Shown here piece after piece: positions 31,853 through 42,785 of a stretch of DNA of 64,000 nucleotides. The notes under the pieces were generated by a model. That model did no database searches. It saw only the letters and a program-made list of their open reading frames with translations, and was not told where the DNA came from. Location of the stretch: positions 522,001 to 586,000 of the forward strand of contig CAJNDT010003035.1 in NCBI GenBank assembly GCA_905221615.1, in the 5' to 3' direction. A program made the position numbers and the translations under genes. This stretch comes from Symbiodinium sp. CCMP2592 (Eukaryota; Sar; Dinophyceae; Suessiales; Symbiodiniaceae). The first letter of the stretch is position 1; each line of letters opens with the position of its first letter.

Positions 31853-31966
31853 TACTTAGAGGATCATGGGACTTAGTAAATAAGGTTATAAGTACCTTAA
31901 TTGGGGTTATATGTATAGTTACCCTAATTATAACCCTAGTTACTAAGTCCCATGATCCTTTAAGTA
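31853..31966 (-). mobile_element. MITE-like element, family A
   Basis: TA-bounded, reverse orientation: TACTTAGAGGATCATGGG to CATGATCCTTTAAGTA. The centre is TTAATTGGGGTTATATGTAT. Confidence 0.9.
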
Positions 31967-32157
31967 AAACCTATACCCTGAACCCTCAACCCTATACCCT
32001 AAGCCGTAAACCTCAAACCCGACGGCAATGGCACCTCAGGTCCTTCGCTCAAGGGCTCCAAGTTCTCCAAACCTCCAACCTCGAAGGTCCCACGATGCAT
32101 TCTTACTATTGTTAGTATTATCGTTACTGCCATTTTTGATTACTAATACAAATATTG

Positions 32158-32160
32158 TTG

Positions 32161-32197
<37 letters not shown>

Positions 32198-32230
32198 CAG
32201 CAGTACTACTACTACAATTACTGTTATTAT
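32158..32230. repeat. GTA/AGT microsatellite with AGC and ACT tail
   Basis: About 12 GTA repeats, then GCAGCAGTACTACTACT. The same GTA-to-GCA transition is seen in the longer array at 62,823. The unique stretch 32,230-32,390 next to it holds no clear gene. Confidence 0.85.
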
Positions 32231-32388
32231 TGTTGGTAGCAGTCTTCTTGCTGATGTTTTTCCATAACCCCTAAACGCTAAAGCCCGAAGCTTTGGTTCT
32301 TCTTGCGCAACAGAATCCATTGGCTCCGTCCTAGCGATGCGAGCTGCGAGAAGAGGTCCCGTGGAAGCCATGCAGCTTCTTTAATCGA

Positions 32389-32487
32389 TAACATAGGAGC
32401 CTGAATAATTCCTCACATTAGTCCTTCGGGTGTGTCGTCACATTTATGCCAGAAGCTACCCCCAAACCTTATTCTAGCTTAGTACCC
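32389..32487 (+). mobile_element. Degenerate family C copy
   Basis: ACATAGGAGCCTGAATAATT at the left and CCCCCAAACCTTATTCTAGC at the right keep the family order, but the end is lost. Confidence 0.5.
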
Positions 32488-32537
32488 CATGACGCCGAAA
32501 AATTCGAGCAATCGGCCTCCAAAGGTAAGCTCCGGAA

Positions 32538-32641
32538 TGTAGGGCCTTCATAATTACCAATACGTTTTTTGCGTTCTTTTTTATATAGTTAGAGTATAGT
32601 GGGCCCCAAAACCCTATTCTGATTATTAAGGGCCCTATATT
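32538..32641 (+). mobile_element. MITE-like element, family C
   Basis: ATGTAGGGCCTTCATAATTA to ATTATTAAGGGCCCTATATT; GTATAGTGGGCCCCAAAACC inside. The interval 32,642-33,418 that follows holds TTTAGGG words (32,940-33,130) and a plus-strand frame of 91 codons (32,732-33,007) whose tail is translated telomere-like repeat, so it is not called. Confidence 0.85.
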
Positions 32642-33418
32642 AGACATTCTGATTTGCAACCAGGAATTCTGAGGGCTTGAGGGGTTGAGTAGGTGTTAAC
32701 AGGGTTTTGCATGGTCTAGGCTGCAGGTCTTATGGTCTACATTAACAAGGCCGGACCCCTAAACCCTGAACCGTATAGCACCACCAACAAGGGACTCCCT
32801 GATGCGATCTCCGAAGCCTCGTGGCAACAGCTTAGGAAGCACTTTAGGCGACCCAGAAGTACAGTTCGTCAGATCAAAGGTGTATTAGGGCCTTTAAAAA
32901 GAGAGTTCAGTGTTCGAGGTCCTTGGGGTCCACAGTTGAGGGGTTTAGGGTTTGGGGGATGTTATGGCTTGGGGTTTAGGGTTTGGGGTTTAGGGCTTAA
33001 GCTCTAGGGCCGTAGGGTTAGGGTTGTGTCTTAGGCCTTAAGCCGACACCCGAAGCCCTACTTAGCTGTTAAGCCGCAGTTTACTGTAAGCCACCAGAAT
33101 CTCCTAAATCCTAAACCCTAAACCGTTTCAGGGGTTTCTTGTGCATATTTTGCTAGAAAGGAGCGTGCTGAGCCGCCAGCGTTTCAGGCTCGCGCCATCC
33201 GGGGTTTAACACTGTTCCCATTAGCATCCCTCTTCCCCTTAAGGACCTTCGAAGCTTATGAATTATTGAAGACCTCACTATCACTTCTAACTGCTGACTA
33301 TAGGCCCTTTATACGCTGAGAGTTTCTGAATCCTCCGACGAACCCGTCTTCTGGCAACCCGGCTCCTCGCATCATGGCCCTTGTATTGCGCTTCGGGCTC
33401 CTGATGGTGACTTGGCTG

Positions 33419-33532
33419 CCTTAAAGGATCATGGGACTTTGTAAGTAGTCTATAATTTGGGTTATAAGTCCGCTAAGTGGGGTTATCCTAAACTACTGAA
33501 ACCTTACTTTCTGAACCCCATGAGCCTTGAAG
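33419..33532. mobile_element. Degenerate family A copy
   Basis: CCTTAAAGGATCATGGGACT is clear at the left; the right end is diverged (CCCATGAGCCTTGAAGT). The centre keeps only TTATAAGTCC and GGGGTTAT. Confidence 0.65.
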
Positions 33533-33788
33533 TCATGAGAATCTTGATTTATGCTCTGCGCTGGGCAGACGGGAAAGCTGCCCTCGCCCATGACGCAGTG
33601 ATTTCGGACATACAGGCAGAAAGAAGCCGGCATTTACTGTGGCTTGACGCTTTGCGTAGTCAGAGCTACAGTGAGCATAACATAACCGGGCAGCTGCATC
33701 CGTGTCACAGCAAACCAGCAAACAAACGGACACACATAAACCCAGTAAGGGCCTCAAAAGCCAGACGTTTTGTAAGAACATACAAGTA

Positions 33789-33877
33789 CCCAGAGACCGA
33801 TATTCCTTAAATTTTAGAAGGATCTCTAATATGGTTTAAGGAATACTGCTTAATTAAGCGATATTGGAGTCTCTGGG
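33789..33877. mobile_element. MITE-like element, family G, copy 2
   Basis: CCCAGAGACCGATATTCCTT and AAGCGATATTGGAGTCTCTGGG-type ends are inverted. Inside: AGGATCTCTAATATGGTTTA. Confidence 0.8.
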
Positions 33878-34293
33878 TATACTTTGCCGTAAACTGCTTC
33901 GAGTGTGCTCAGGTGATCCAGGTCGTCCCGACCGTCCAGCGTGGAATCGGGATGTTGGTTGGAGACTGTTTTCCCTAAACCCTGGGCCTTAAGCCTTCTG
34001 ATTTGGGCAAGTCGCTTTGCCCCTTAGGATACTTAGTATACCTTTTTCACGTCCCGAACTCTGAAGTCAGAGCTTTGCGACTCAAGCGCTCCGAAACCCA
34101 GGAACACATGAGCTGACAGAGCCAGCAGTGCCGGCAACTCGAATTGGTGTCGCTATTCTTCCAAGCGTCAGCCGTGGCGGCAACAGCGATGCTCAGAAGG
34201 ACTCCAGAGCATCCTAAGCCTGGCGTCGATCACAGGAAAACCCAGTGACAGTCCAGTTCAAGTCCCAATTCTCTAGATCAAGAACCCCAAAAG

Positions 34294-34408
34294 CCCAGAG
34301 ACTCCAATCTCCCTTAATTCAGGAATATACCGTAAATTATAGTAGGATGGATCCTTAATATGATTTAAGGAGATCTATTTTATTAAGCGATATATCGGAG
34401 TCTCTGGG
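34294..34408. mobile_element. MITE-like element, family G, copy 3
   Basis: CCCAGAGACTCCAATCTCCC and GATATATCGGAGTCTCTGGG ends; AGGAATATACCGTAAATTAT and GGATCCTTAATATGATTTAA inside. The unique interval 33,878-34,293 before it shows nothing I recognise. Confidence 0.85.
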
Positions 34409-34527
34409 AACCCCGTACGGTAATCGTCACAGAGCCCTTTTTGCAGGAGCCCTTTCAAAGGAGCTCTAGGCCCCAAAGCTCACGCAGGTAAACCCGAAAC
34501 CCGCTAGTTTGTCCCTGTATCCCAAAG

Positions 34528-34639
34528 ATATGGGAGTTTCCGAAAACAAGGGGTACCTTACTTTGGGGGCCCTTATAATAAGGATCCTACTACTCAGGTT
34601 GCTATATTTGGGCCCCCTATTTTCGGAAATCCCCATATA
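34528..34639 (-). mobile_element. MITE-like element, family B, reverse orientation
   Basis: ATATGGGAGTTTCCGAAAAC to TTTCGGAAATCCCCATAT; TAATAAGGATCCTACTACTC in the centre. Confidence 0.9.
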
Positions 34640-34689
34640 AGCCAAGAGCCCTGTAGTGCCTGTATACCAAACCCCCAAACCCTAGGTCC

Positions 34690-34860
34690 CAACTACCTAG
34701 ATGAGTATGGCAAACCTCATAGACCCCTTTTGCAGGAACCCTGTTTAAAGGAGCCCTAAACCCTAAACCGAAGCTAAACCCTAAACATCCCTCCTTATAG
34801 GAACCTTTATAGGGTCCCTTCAGAGGAACTCTGATAGGATCCCAAAACTCGCGAGGACGA
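34690..34860 (-). repeat. Family N block with CCCTAAACC words
   Basis: CCCTTTTGCAGGAACCC, TTTAAAGGAGCCCTAAACCC and TTATAGGGTCCCTTCAGAGG. Confidence 0.65.
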
Positions 34861-34904
34861 CTTGGGGGACTCTACTCTCGACCAAGGGCGGATCCTTGAG
34901 TCTT

Positions 34905-35757
34905 TGTCATAGTTGGGTAACATTTTACATTTTTTTGGCACTTAAAATGAAACCCAACAAGGAATAAAAAAAGGCTCATTTTTTATGGGTACTAAAACCC
35001 AATAAGGAGTAAACAATTCATTTTTTATGGGTACTTGAACCCAATAAAGAATAAAAAAGTTCAAACGTTCTGGATACTTAAACCCAATAAGATATAAAGA
35101 AGTTCAATTTTATGGGTACTTAGTCTCAATAAGGAATACAAAGTTCATTTTTGGTGGCTACTTAAACCCAATAAGGATTAACAAAATTCAATTTTTATGG
35201 GTACTTAAACCCAATAAGGAATAAAAAAGTTAAATTTTTCTGTGTACTTAAACCCAATAAGGAATAAACAAGTTCAATTTTTACGGGTACTTACATAATC
35301 CCAATAAGGAATAAACAAGGTCAATTTTTGTGGTTACTTAAACCCAATAAGGAATAAACAACTTCCATTTTTTGGTACTTAGACCCAATAAGGAATAAAA
35401 AAGTTCAATGTTTATGGGTACTTAAACCCAATAAGGAATAGAAAAGTTCAACTTTTATGGGTACTTAAATCCGATAAAGAATAAAAAGGTTCAATGTTTA
35501 TGGGTACCTAACCCAATAAGGAATCAAGAAGTTCAATGTTTATGGGTACTTAAACCCAAGAAGGAATAAACAAGGTCAATTTTTATGGTTACTTAAGCCC
35601 AATAAGGAATAAAAAACTTCCATTTTTTTGTACTTAGACCCAATAAGGAGTAAAAAAAAAGTTCAATGTTTATGGGTACGTAAGCCCAATAAGGAATAAC
35701 AAAGTTCAGTTTTTATGGGTACTTAAACCCAATAAGGAATAAACATTTCAAATTTTT
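34905..35757 (+). repeat. Minisatellite of ~42 bp, about 19 units
   Basis: The core TACTTAAACCCAATAAGGAA followed by TAAAAAAGTTCAATTTTTATGGG repeats with point changes and small indels. The first part, TAGTTGGGTAACATTTTACA, is a distinct leader also found at 3,738. Words such as CCAATAAGGAA also match the complement of the family F interior (CCTTATTGGGCTTAA), so the satellite may derive from such an element. Confidence 0.95.
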
Positions 35758-35894
35758 TCCTATCCCAACCATGAACTAGGAGTGGCTCGCCGTCTTCGGC
35801 AGCTTCGGGGCTTGCCTCAGCGCCCTTGCTCCTGGGACTCTCTTGGAGGGTCATTATTTTGCATAAAACTATATAGGTATCTACAGATGTATGT

Positions 35895-35985
35895 GTACAC
35901 ATATATATATATATATAGAGAGAGAGATATTCATACATATATATATATATATATAATTATACATATACCTATATACATATACATA
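35895..35985. repeat. TA / GA / ATAC microsatellites
   Basis: (TA)n, (GA)n, (TA)n, then TATACATATACC words. Confidence 0.85.
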
Positions 35986-36239
35986 TAGAGGCTACAGTTC
36001 AGTACAATGTATCCTTGCTCCTGGGATTCTCTTGAGGGCAAGAACCGTAGTACTATAATACAGTAGAATATATGAATGTAGTATAACAGCATCTAGTACA
36101 GTGAGTTATCGTGAGACAGGGCCCGGTGCTGATGTTCGGGTTAGGCGCTTCCCTCTCCCAGACTGAAGGAAACCTTAAGCAAGCACAGGGGGAACTCCAG
36201 CCCGATGCGAAAACTGGCATACACCCCTTTGGCTAGGTA

Positions 36240-36500
36240 CATAAATGTACTAAGTATGTACATAATACATATATACGCATACATTTGTATATTTATTTGT
36301 ATTTAGACTTATGTTCACTTGTACATGCATATCTGAGCATATATGTATGTGTATGTATAAAAACATATACATACGGAGAGGGAGAGAGGTAGAGAGAGAG
36401 AGAGAAGGAGAAGAAAGAGAGAAGAGAAAGAGAGAGGGTGAAGCGAGAGTGAGAGTGATATTGAGAGTGAGATTGAGAGTGAGAATGAGAGTGAGAAAGA
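36240..36500. repeat. ATAC then GAGAGA purine tract
   Basis: TACATA words to 36,375, then GAGAGAGAG with GAGAGTGAGA units to about 36,500. The purine-only strand could adopt non-B structure; long open frames here are compositional. Confidence 0.8.
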
Positions 36501-36740
36501 ATCACATGATAAATGTGATGAATGTTGATCACAGGCTTGGTTCTGCGGTACCAGCTGCCGGCGGCGCTGGAACAACGGCTACCAGCTCGTGGCCGACTCC
36601 ACACATGCCATGTTCCTCCGTCTAAGGTAGACTAAGATATTATAACCACTACTGTATTCCCTCGGGTTCCTTTACGAGTCCTACAAACGCCACTATAAGG
36701 GATACTACAAAAGGTATAATATACATAGAAATACCATTCC

Positions 36741-36851
36741 TTATGGGCCTGAATGATTAGATATCATTCGTTAAGGTTCTGCATCAGTCAGTATTATGTC
36801 TGTATACTGCTCCCTTCAATAAGCTGTTTTCAATGTTAAGGCCCCTATGTT
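36741..36851 (+). mobile_element. Degenerate family C copy
   Basis: TTATGGGCCTGAATGATTAG at the left, TTCAATGTTAAGGCCCCTAT at the right; interior diverged. Confidence 0.5.
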
Positions 36852-37850
36852 GGCGAGATTTGTCGGCTTCGTAATTTCGTCATGGTTTTGTTCAGCAAAT
36901 GGCGTTCGATGCTTGGGGAATCCATTAGGGGTGTCCAGGCTCATCCTGCCGGATGACACGCCCTTGATGGAGGGGGACAGCGTGCAGTACCTCACTGGTG
37001 GCGGCAAGCGTCCTGCTCAGGATTGAGGCATCTGTCATCTACACCTCCACAACACCGATGGGCCTTAAATCCCAGACTTTAACATAAGTTAAGCTCCAAA
37101 GCATCCTTCCAGCGCAAAACCCCAAGACGGTAGAACCCATTATCAAATCCTTGCGTGCTTGGCTTTGGTTTCTCCCGCCGCACTTTGCAACAGTACAGTA
37201 GAACTGTACCGGCTCGAGTGTGGCGATTTCTACTCTTCCAAGTGTACAAAGGTACGATGTCCTGGTCCGGAGCATCGAACCCGATGGGTATGGAGGCGCG
37301 TTGGGCAAAAAAACATCATGTAGATGTGTATCTGTGTGATTAATGTATGTATGTATGTATGTATGTGTGTGTCTATATGTCGACATTTTTATGTTCAAAG
37401 ATATCCCCTAAAAGCTTGTGTTCAATTTGTTAAGGGAGTTTAGGCCTAGAGGAAGGCTTGGAAAGCCCATGAGAATCCAGATTCCAGCCCTCTACACCAA
37501 CCCTCCTTGAATACCCTACACCCCCAAACCCTAACCCTAAATCCCAAAGCCCTCAACCCCTCAACTCCAAACGCCTAAACTCTAAACGCTGTTTTGGAGG
37601 CGGAACACTGACCTTTGAGCTGCCCTCTTGGAGTTCCGAGAAGGCGCGGTCTTCCAAACAGAGCTTCACTTTGAAGCAAGCTTGCAACCGGGGTCTGCAG
37701 ACGCTATTCCTTCCTAGGGCTTCGTTACGGGTTCTAATAAGCGAGGGTTCTGCAATGTCGATTCGAGGGCGTTGTTTGAGAGGGTATAACTATGATGATT
37801 AGCTGTGCGGTGGCTGAAGCGTTGAGGGTTCCGTGACTTCAGGGCTTAGG
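36852..37850. other. Unique sequence with short ATGT microsatellite
   Basis: (ATGT)n at 37,342-37,372 and CCCTAACCCTAAATCCC words near 37,530. A minus-strand frame of 119 codons (37,039-37,398) includes the microsatellite and is not supported. Confidence 0.45.
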
Positions 37851-38133
37851 TTCAGGCCGAGGGTTCAGGGTGCCGGGTTTAGGGTTTAGGGGGGGCTTGT
37901 TCAGGGCGAACGGTTGTAGGGTCGCAGGGTTTAGAGTTGAGGGTAGTGATTTGAGGCCACGAAGGCTTGGGCCTTGGTCCTGTGGGGCTCCCAGATCCGT
38001 CATCTCGGCTGAAACTGCAGTACACCCTTCACGGTGTTTGACCCTCTCCTTTGTGCTCAGATGGAACCAGGAAAACCCACAACTGTAAGCCCGAAGCCCT
38101 AACGGCCCAAAAAGTTTCAAAAAGGCTACAGCC

Positions 38134-38240
38134 GAAACCACAGTGGGAGGTAATATTAATCCCTCTATTACCCCCATAAGGAATATATTTTTTATTTTTG
38201 GGGGTTCTTGAGCAAATAGTTGGAAACCACAGTGGGAGGT
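38134..38240 (+). mobile_element. Half of family M flanked by 18-bp direct repeats
   Basis: GAAACCACAGTGGGAGGT occurs at 38,134-38,151 and 38,223-38,240. The 71 bp between them match the right half of family M (TTACCCCCATAAGGAATATA, TTTTTTATTTTTGGGGG, GAGCAAATAGT). Confidence 0.85.
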
Positions 38241-38440
38241 GGTGCTCCACCGAACTCTGGAGCAGATCAGCACGCGCGAGCTGCACGCAGCTTGGCCTCA
38301 CTGACTTCAAGTCGTAAGTGATGAGTCGACCTCGAAACCGTCGACTCGAACGCCCCGAGGGTTTGGAGCACGCAGTTTTTAGAGCAATTTGTTGTGTGGG
38401 TTTCAGAGGTTCAGAGCTTGAGGTCTTTCTAGCACTTCCA

Positions 38441-38563
38441 TACTTAAGGATCATGGGACTTAGTAACTAAGGTAATAGTTAAGGTAACTATACTTATGAC
38501 TACTTATAACCCCAATTAAGGTACCTATAACCGTACTTACTAAGTCCCATGATCCTTTAAGTA
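38441..38563 (+). mobile_element. MITE-like element, family A
   Basis: TA-bounded, TACTTAAGGATCATGGGACT to CCCATGATCCTTTAAGTA. It lies 150 bp from a second copy in opposite orientation. Confidence 0.9.
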
Positions 38564-38711
38564 CCGACCCAGACCATTTCATCACCTCTGCCTGTCTGGG
38601 CTTGAGCCATCGCAACCAAGGAAGGCGTATGGCAGGGAAAGGCCGCTCCAGATTCAGCGTTGCAGGATTTTCCTGCTAGGATCCTTCTCAGGTTTAGGGC
38701 TTAGGGTAAAG

Positions 38712-38839
38712 TACTTGAAGGAGTTTGGGACTTAGTAAGTAAGGTTATAATTACCTTAATTTCTGGTTATAAGTAGCTATAAGTATAGTAGTTACCCTAA
38801 TTATAACCCTAGTTACTAAGTCCCATGATCCTTTAAGTA
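38712..38839 (-). mobile_element. MITE-like element, family A
   Basis: TACTTGAAGGAGTTTGGGAC at the left (GATCA replaced by GAGTT) and CATGATCCTTTAAGTA at the right. Confidence 0.85.
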
Positions 38840-39009
38840 CTACTATGGGATACCCTGAACCCTAAACCCAGGTTTATCGCGGAGCAGTATCGATACCGCT
38901 TCTCCCTTGCTTAAGTGAGTGCTAGCCCAATGCAAAGGGTTCAGGGTCTAAGAGGTTCCTCAGCTTCTGAAGTTCTTTCGGCAGAGAGCTTTGCAGTACT
39001 TTGCGTAAT

Positions 39010-39092
39010 GTAGAAGACTGAGTTATAGGTTTATGTTCCATAGTTTGAATATATCATACCCCAAATTGGATCGAATTACTAAGGCCGCCATA
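39010..39092 (+). mobile_element. Probable degenerate family C remnant
   Basis: ATATATCATACCCCAAATTG then GAATTACTAAGGCCGCCATA resembles the right part of family C. Confidence 0.35.
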
Positions 39093-40211
39093 CTGGAAGA
39101 TCCCTAGACCCTACGCCCTCCGGTAGAGTATCATTAACAACGTCTGCCAAAGGGAGGTGTTAGGGGGTTCATGGGTAGTTATAAGTGGATCCTAACTATA
39201 TGGTATAACGGCATAACCCATATCAAGGGGCCTTATAGCTACCCCACTTTCAGCTTCCATGATCAGGGGCTTTGAGGCCAATGCCCTCTCGGAGAGAACC
39301 CACAAAAGCACCTAAAAACCTCGGTTCCTTGCTGGTACCCTTTTGCCCTTGTTGTTTTGTGGCTCCCTGACTACACTGAGACAAGGCAACAGGCATGGGG
39401 AACCTAGTGATCATAAGCTTGTTCAAGGCAATATCCCTACAGGAGGGTGTAGCTTTTAAGACTCATGTTTATGTGTCTGCGTGGGTCCCTCGACCCCTTC
39501 GAAAATCCGAGAGTTAGTGACCTTTGTTTGCATGGTGCCAGGATGCCCCAAGCACCCGTTGGTAGCACCCTTACAGTCTTCTTAGTGGGAGATACAAGGT
39601 TGCAGAAGATATCATTGGGGTGGGGGGGGTAGGTGTTCTGGAACAGTCAATCTTGAGCGGGGTAAATTTTCACCATATCGCGCATCGGACGGGAATCATT
39701 CGAAATGGGCTTTTCTGTATGTTTTGAGCCCAGAACCCTTACATCCCGTCTGCTGCCGGGAAACCTTGTCCGCGCTTTAAGCAGCCCGATGCCCCGTAGG
39801 CGATGAATATCCCCAATGCCAACCCCATCTTGCTTTCAGGTTATTGCTGAGATCGCTAGAGGCATTCCGCCCCTGACCCCCAAGCTCACCTCAAAGCCGA
39901 GACACCCCACTACACAATTTAACACACGTGCCTGAACGCCCGTTCCCCAATGAAACCCTTGGCATAATTCCGGCAAACGCCTTCAAAGCTTTTCATGAAG
40001 ACCTGTGTAAAGCCGATACCTTTCTGCAAAAACTTCCAAGAATCCGACAAAAACGACTTTTCAATAAAGCCATAAAGACCCCACCCCAAACCTTAAGCCA
40101 TAAACTTAAACCCTTTCCCAAAAGCCCTCAACTTCCCTAAGCCCTAAGCCCTTCGATCCCCAAGCTCCGGTCTAAGTCTTCAGGGTTCCCTTGGAAGAGC
40201 CTAAACATCTC
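39093..40211. other. Mostly unique 1.1 kb, no gene recognised
   Basis: A diverged hairpin-like phrase at 39,155-39,270 (TAGTTATAAGTGGATCC / CTTATAGCTACCCCAC) may be an old family A relative. A 70-codon plus frame at 39,928-40,140 is Pro/Lys-rich and ends in CCCTAAGCCC words. Confidence 0.4.
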
Positions 40212-40296
40212 TACTTGGAGGATCATGGGACTTAGTAAGTTTAAGGTTCCTTTAAGGGCCCCTCAAAGGGATCTATAGGGTTTAGGGATTAGGGTC
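40212..40296 (-). repeat. Family A terminus plus N block
   Basis: TACTTGGAGGATCATGGGAC up to CTTAGTAAG, then TTCCTTTAAGGGCCCCTCAA and AGGGATCTATAGGGTTTAGG leading into the next full family A copy. Confidence 0.8.
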
Positions 40297-40411
40297 TACT
40301 TGGGAGGATCATGGGACTTAGTAAGTAGGGTTATAAGTACCTTAATTGGGGTTATAAGTATAGTTACCCTAATTATAACCCTAGTTACTAAGTCCCATGA
40401 TCCTTTAAGTA
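40297..40411 (-). mobile_element. MITE-like element, family A
   Basis: TACTTGGGAGGATCATGGGA to CATGATCCTTTAAGTA, TA-bounded, with TTAATTGGGGTTATAAGTAT in the centre. Confidence 0.9.
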
Positions 40412-40542
40412 AACACATACACCGCAGGCCTCAGCGAAGCTTACATGCGTTATACAGCCTTAGCAAAATTCTCTAAGCAGGCACAAAAAACCCTGATCGA
40501 AAGCACCAGCATCATAAGAGGCCAAAAGGGGTTTTAGCCTGT

Positions 40543-40620
40543 GGGGGTTTAATAGGGATTAGGGTTCCCTTAATGAAGTTCATATTAAGGAATCCCTACC
40601 CCAAGACTCTTAACCCCCCC
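40543..40620. mobile_element. Short inverted-repeat element, family P
   Basis: GTGGGGGTTTAATAGGGATT and AATCCCTACCCCAAGACTCTTAACCCCC-like right arm. The inner arms are GGGTTCCCTTAAT / ATTAAGGAATCCC. Single copy. Confidence 0.55.
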
Positions 40621-40849
40621 TTTTTTCTCCCATCACCGCACTGTCGGGTTTTCCCTGAAGGTCTCGTGCCTCCGGACCTATGGCTTTGGCCAGCCTTCCG
40701 AGGACTTCTTCAATGTCGAGGCAGGGCGGAAGAACTCCAGGCAGCACGCTCGCTGTGCAGCCGGAATGGTTTAGGAGAGCGCTGAAAAGGATCTAGGTCT
40801 AGGGCCCTTATAATCGTGCACTATCCCAGAAGGGCTTTGGGGTTCTGAA

Positions 40850-41108
40850 TTGTAGACCCTAATCCCTAAACCCTATAGATTTCTTTAAGGATTTAATTAA
40901 GGAACCCTATAGTCGATAGATCCCTTTCTCAGGAGCCCTTTAAGGACCGGTACTAAGTCCCATGATCCTCCCAAGCTTAGACCCCAAACCCCATAGATCC
41001 CTTTAAGGAACCCTCTAGATCCCTTTAAGGAGCCCTGTAAGGAGCCCTATAGATCCCTTTAAGGAGCCCTTTAAGGAACCTAACTAAGTCCCATGATCCT
41101 CCGAACTA
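40850..41108 (-). repeat. Family N block with two family A termini
   Basis: Several CCCTATAGATCCCTTTAAGG units. Family A right ends are embedded at about 40,952 (TACTAAGTCCCATGATCCTC) and 41,083 (AACTAAGTCCCATGATCCTC). Confidence 0.8.
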
Positions 41109-41164
41109 CGGAGGTGGATCCCTTCGAAGGACGAAGAAACCAGGTCGGGAGCTCGGCGCGAAGG

Positions 41165-41770
41165 CTTTGGGTTTAGGGATTTAGGGGATTTAGGGCTTTA
41201 GGGTTTTAGAGATTTAGGGTTTTAGGGGTTTAGGGATTTAGGGCTTTCGGGGGGCTTGAAAGTTTTAGGGATTTAGGGCTTTAGGGTTTTAGGGATTTAG
41301 GGGTTTAGGGATTTAGGGCGGGTTTCGGGGGGCTTGAAAGTTTTAGGGATTTAGGGCTTTAGGGTTTTAGGGATTTAGGAATTTAGGCATTTAGGGATTT
41401 AGGGCGGGTTTAGGGGGGCTTGAAAGTTTTAGGGATTCAGGGGTTAGGGGGTTCAGGGCTTTAGGGATTTAGGGGTTTAGGGGGGATTGGATTTAGGGTT
41501 TAGGATTTATGGGTTTAGGGTTCAGGGGTTGGCGGGGTTTAGGGTTGAGGGTTTAGGGATTTAGGGTTTGGGGGTTCGGGGTTAGGGATTCTGTGAATTT
41601 AGGGATTTAGGGTTTAGGGGTTGGGGTTTAGGGTTTAGGGATTTAGGGGTTCAGGGGTTAGGGGTTAGGGATTCAGGGATTTAGGGTTTGGGGTTTAGGG
41701 GTTAGGGATTTAGGGTTTAGGGGTTAGCAGGGTTTAGGAGGGTTCAGAGTTTAGTGGTTAGGGCTTTAGG
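41165..41770 (+). repeat. Long degenerate TTTAGGG/GATTTAGGG tract
   Basis: About 600 bp of TTTAGGG, ATTTAGGG and GTTTTAGGG words. A higher-order unit of about 80-90 bp marked by GGGGGGCTTGAAAGTTTTAG occurs three times (about 41,250, 41,330 and 41,415). Confidence 0.9.
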
Positions 41771-41880
41771 GTCTAGGCTATTTTGTTTAAGGTTCAGGTT
41801 TGGTTTCGTGTTTCAGCCGGCGTTGGAGAGCTTTGAGTTGGAGGCCTTCCAGGGTGAACCTGTGCCTTCAGGTCCAAGTT

Positions 41881-41992
41881 CTAGGATGCCCAGTGGGACC
41901 CTTATTCCCTTCTTGTTGTCCTAGGTTCCTTATAAAGTTACTCAATACCAAAAAGGGAGCCCTTTTTACTACAAGGTTACTGGGCATCCTAG
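41881..41992 (+). mobile_element. MITE-like element, family I, copy 2
   Basis: CTAGGATGCCCAGTGGGACC to TTACTGGGCATCCTAG. It is preceded by the same 17 bp as the 18,343 copy. Confidence 0.9.
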
Positions 41993-42780
41993 AGTTATTG
42001 TAGTATAGAAGCCTGTAACAACACAGCTATAACGCAGCTATATACCAGTATTATTCCTTAGGGCCTTAGGCTTCTGTGCTATGAACATAGAGTGAAGTAA
42101 ATCCCAACGCCCTGCTCCACATAGTATGGCCCCTATACTATAGTCAATTCACCGTATGGGGTCCCTTATATTGTAACCTTACGCATCCTGGTCGTTTGAG
42201 GTCTTGTTAGCACCAAGGGGGGAAAACGCCGGCAAGTGCTACGAGCTCGGACCAGTTCACGGTACTCTGCAAGCCCGAAACCGGTGTAAGTGTAGGGTTT
42301 AGAAGACTGATCCTGCGCTCTTGAACTTGAGGTTGCTGGCTAAGTTAGGAAGCTCAGAATCCTGGACCCAAGCAATATGACTTAGACTCAAGACGGGTTG
42401 ATAGAAGCATCAATCAGGTAACCTGAGAACCTCCATGTACCTCTACAATATAAAGGACCTACATAGGAATCTCTTGAAGGCCCCCCTGAAGCCTCATAGC
42501 ACCCTTATGGAAGCCTCAAGGGAATGCTTCAAAGCATCCCTCTAAAGGCTACATAGGCCCGTAGGGATTGCTCCCATGCGCCTTTTGAGGTGGTCCTGGA
42601 AGAAGAGGAGGAGTTGCGCGGTTTTGTCCGCGCCAAATCATGGCATTAGATGGCCAGCCCGGGCTTGGAGGTGTACTGTAGGACTCAGACACTGCTGGAA
42701 AGTGTGTTGTCCGAACCCGAAAGCCTTGAACTCAGAGTCTCTGCAAAACCCTTGACCCCGAAGGCCTCATGATGCCTCAA
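41993..42780. other. Unique sequence, no gene recognised
   Basis: No open frame of note. A short TATGGCCCCTATACTATAG phrase near 42,125 may be a family C end. Confidence 0.45.
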
Positions 42781-42785
42781 AAACC

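Noticed and set aside
36293..36625. Long Ser/Leu-rich and Arg/Glu-rich frames
   Set aside because: They arise from the GAGAGA purine tract; absence of stops is a composition effect.
37839..38454. Overlapping minus frames of 141-144 codons
   Set aside because: They include telomere-like words and the family M half-insert with its direct repeats.
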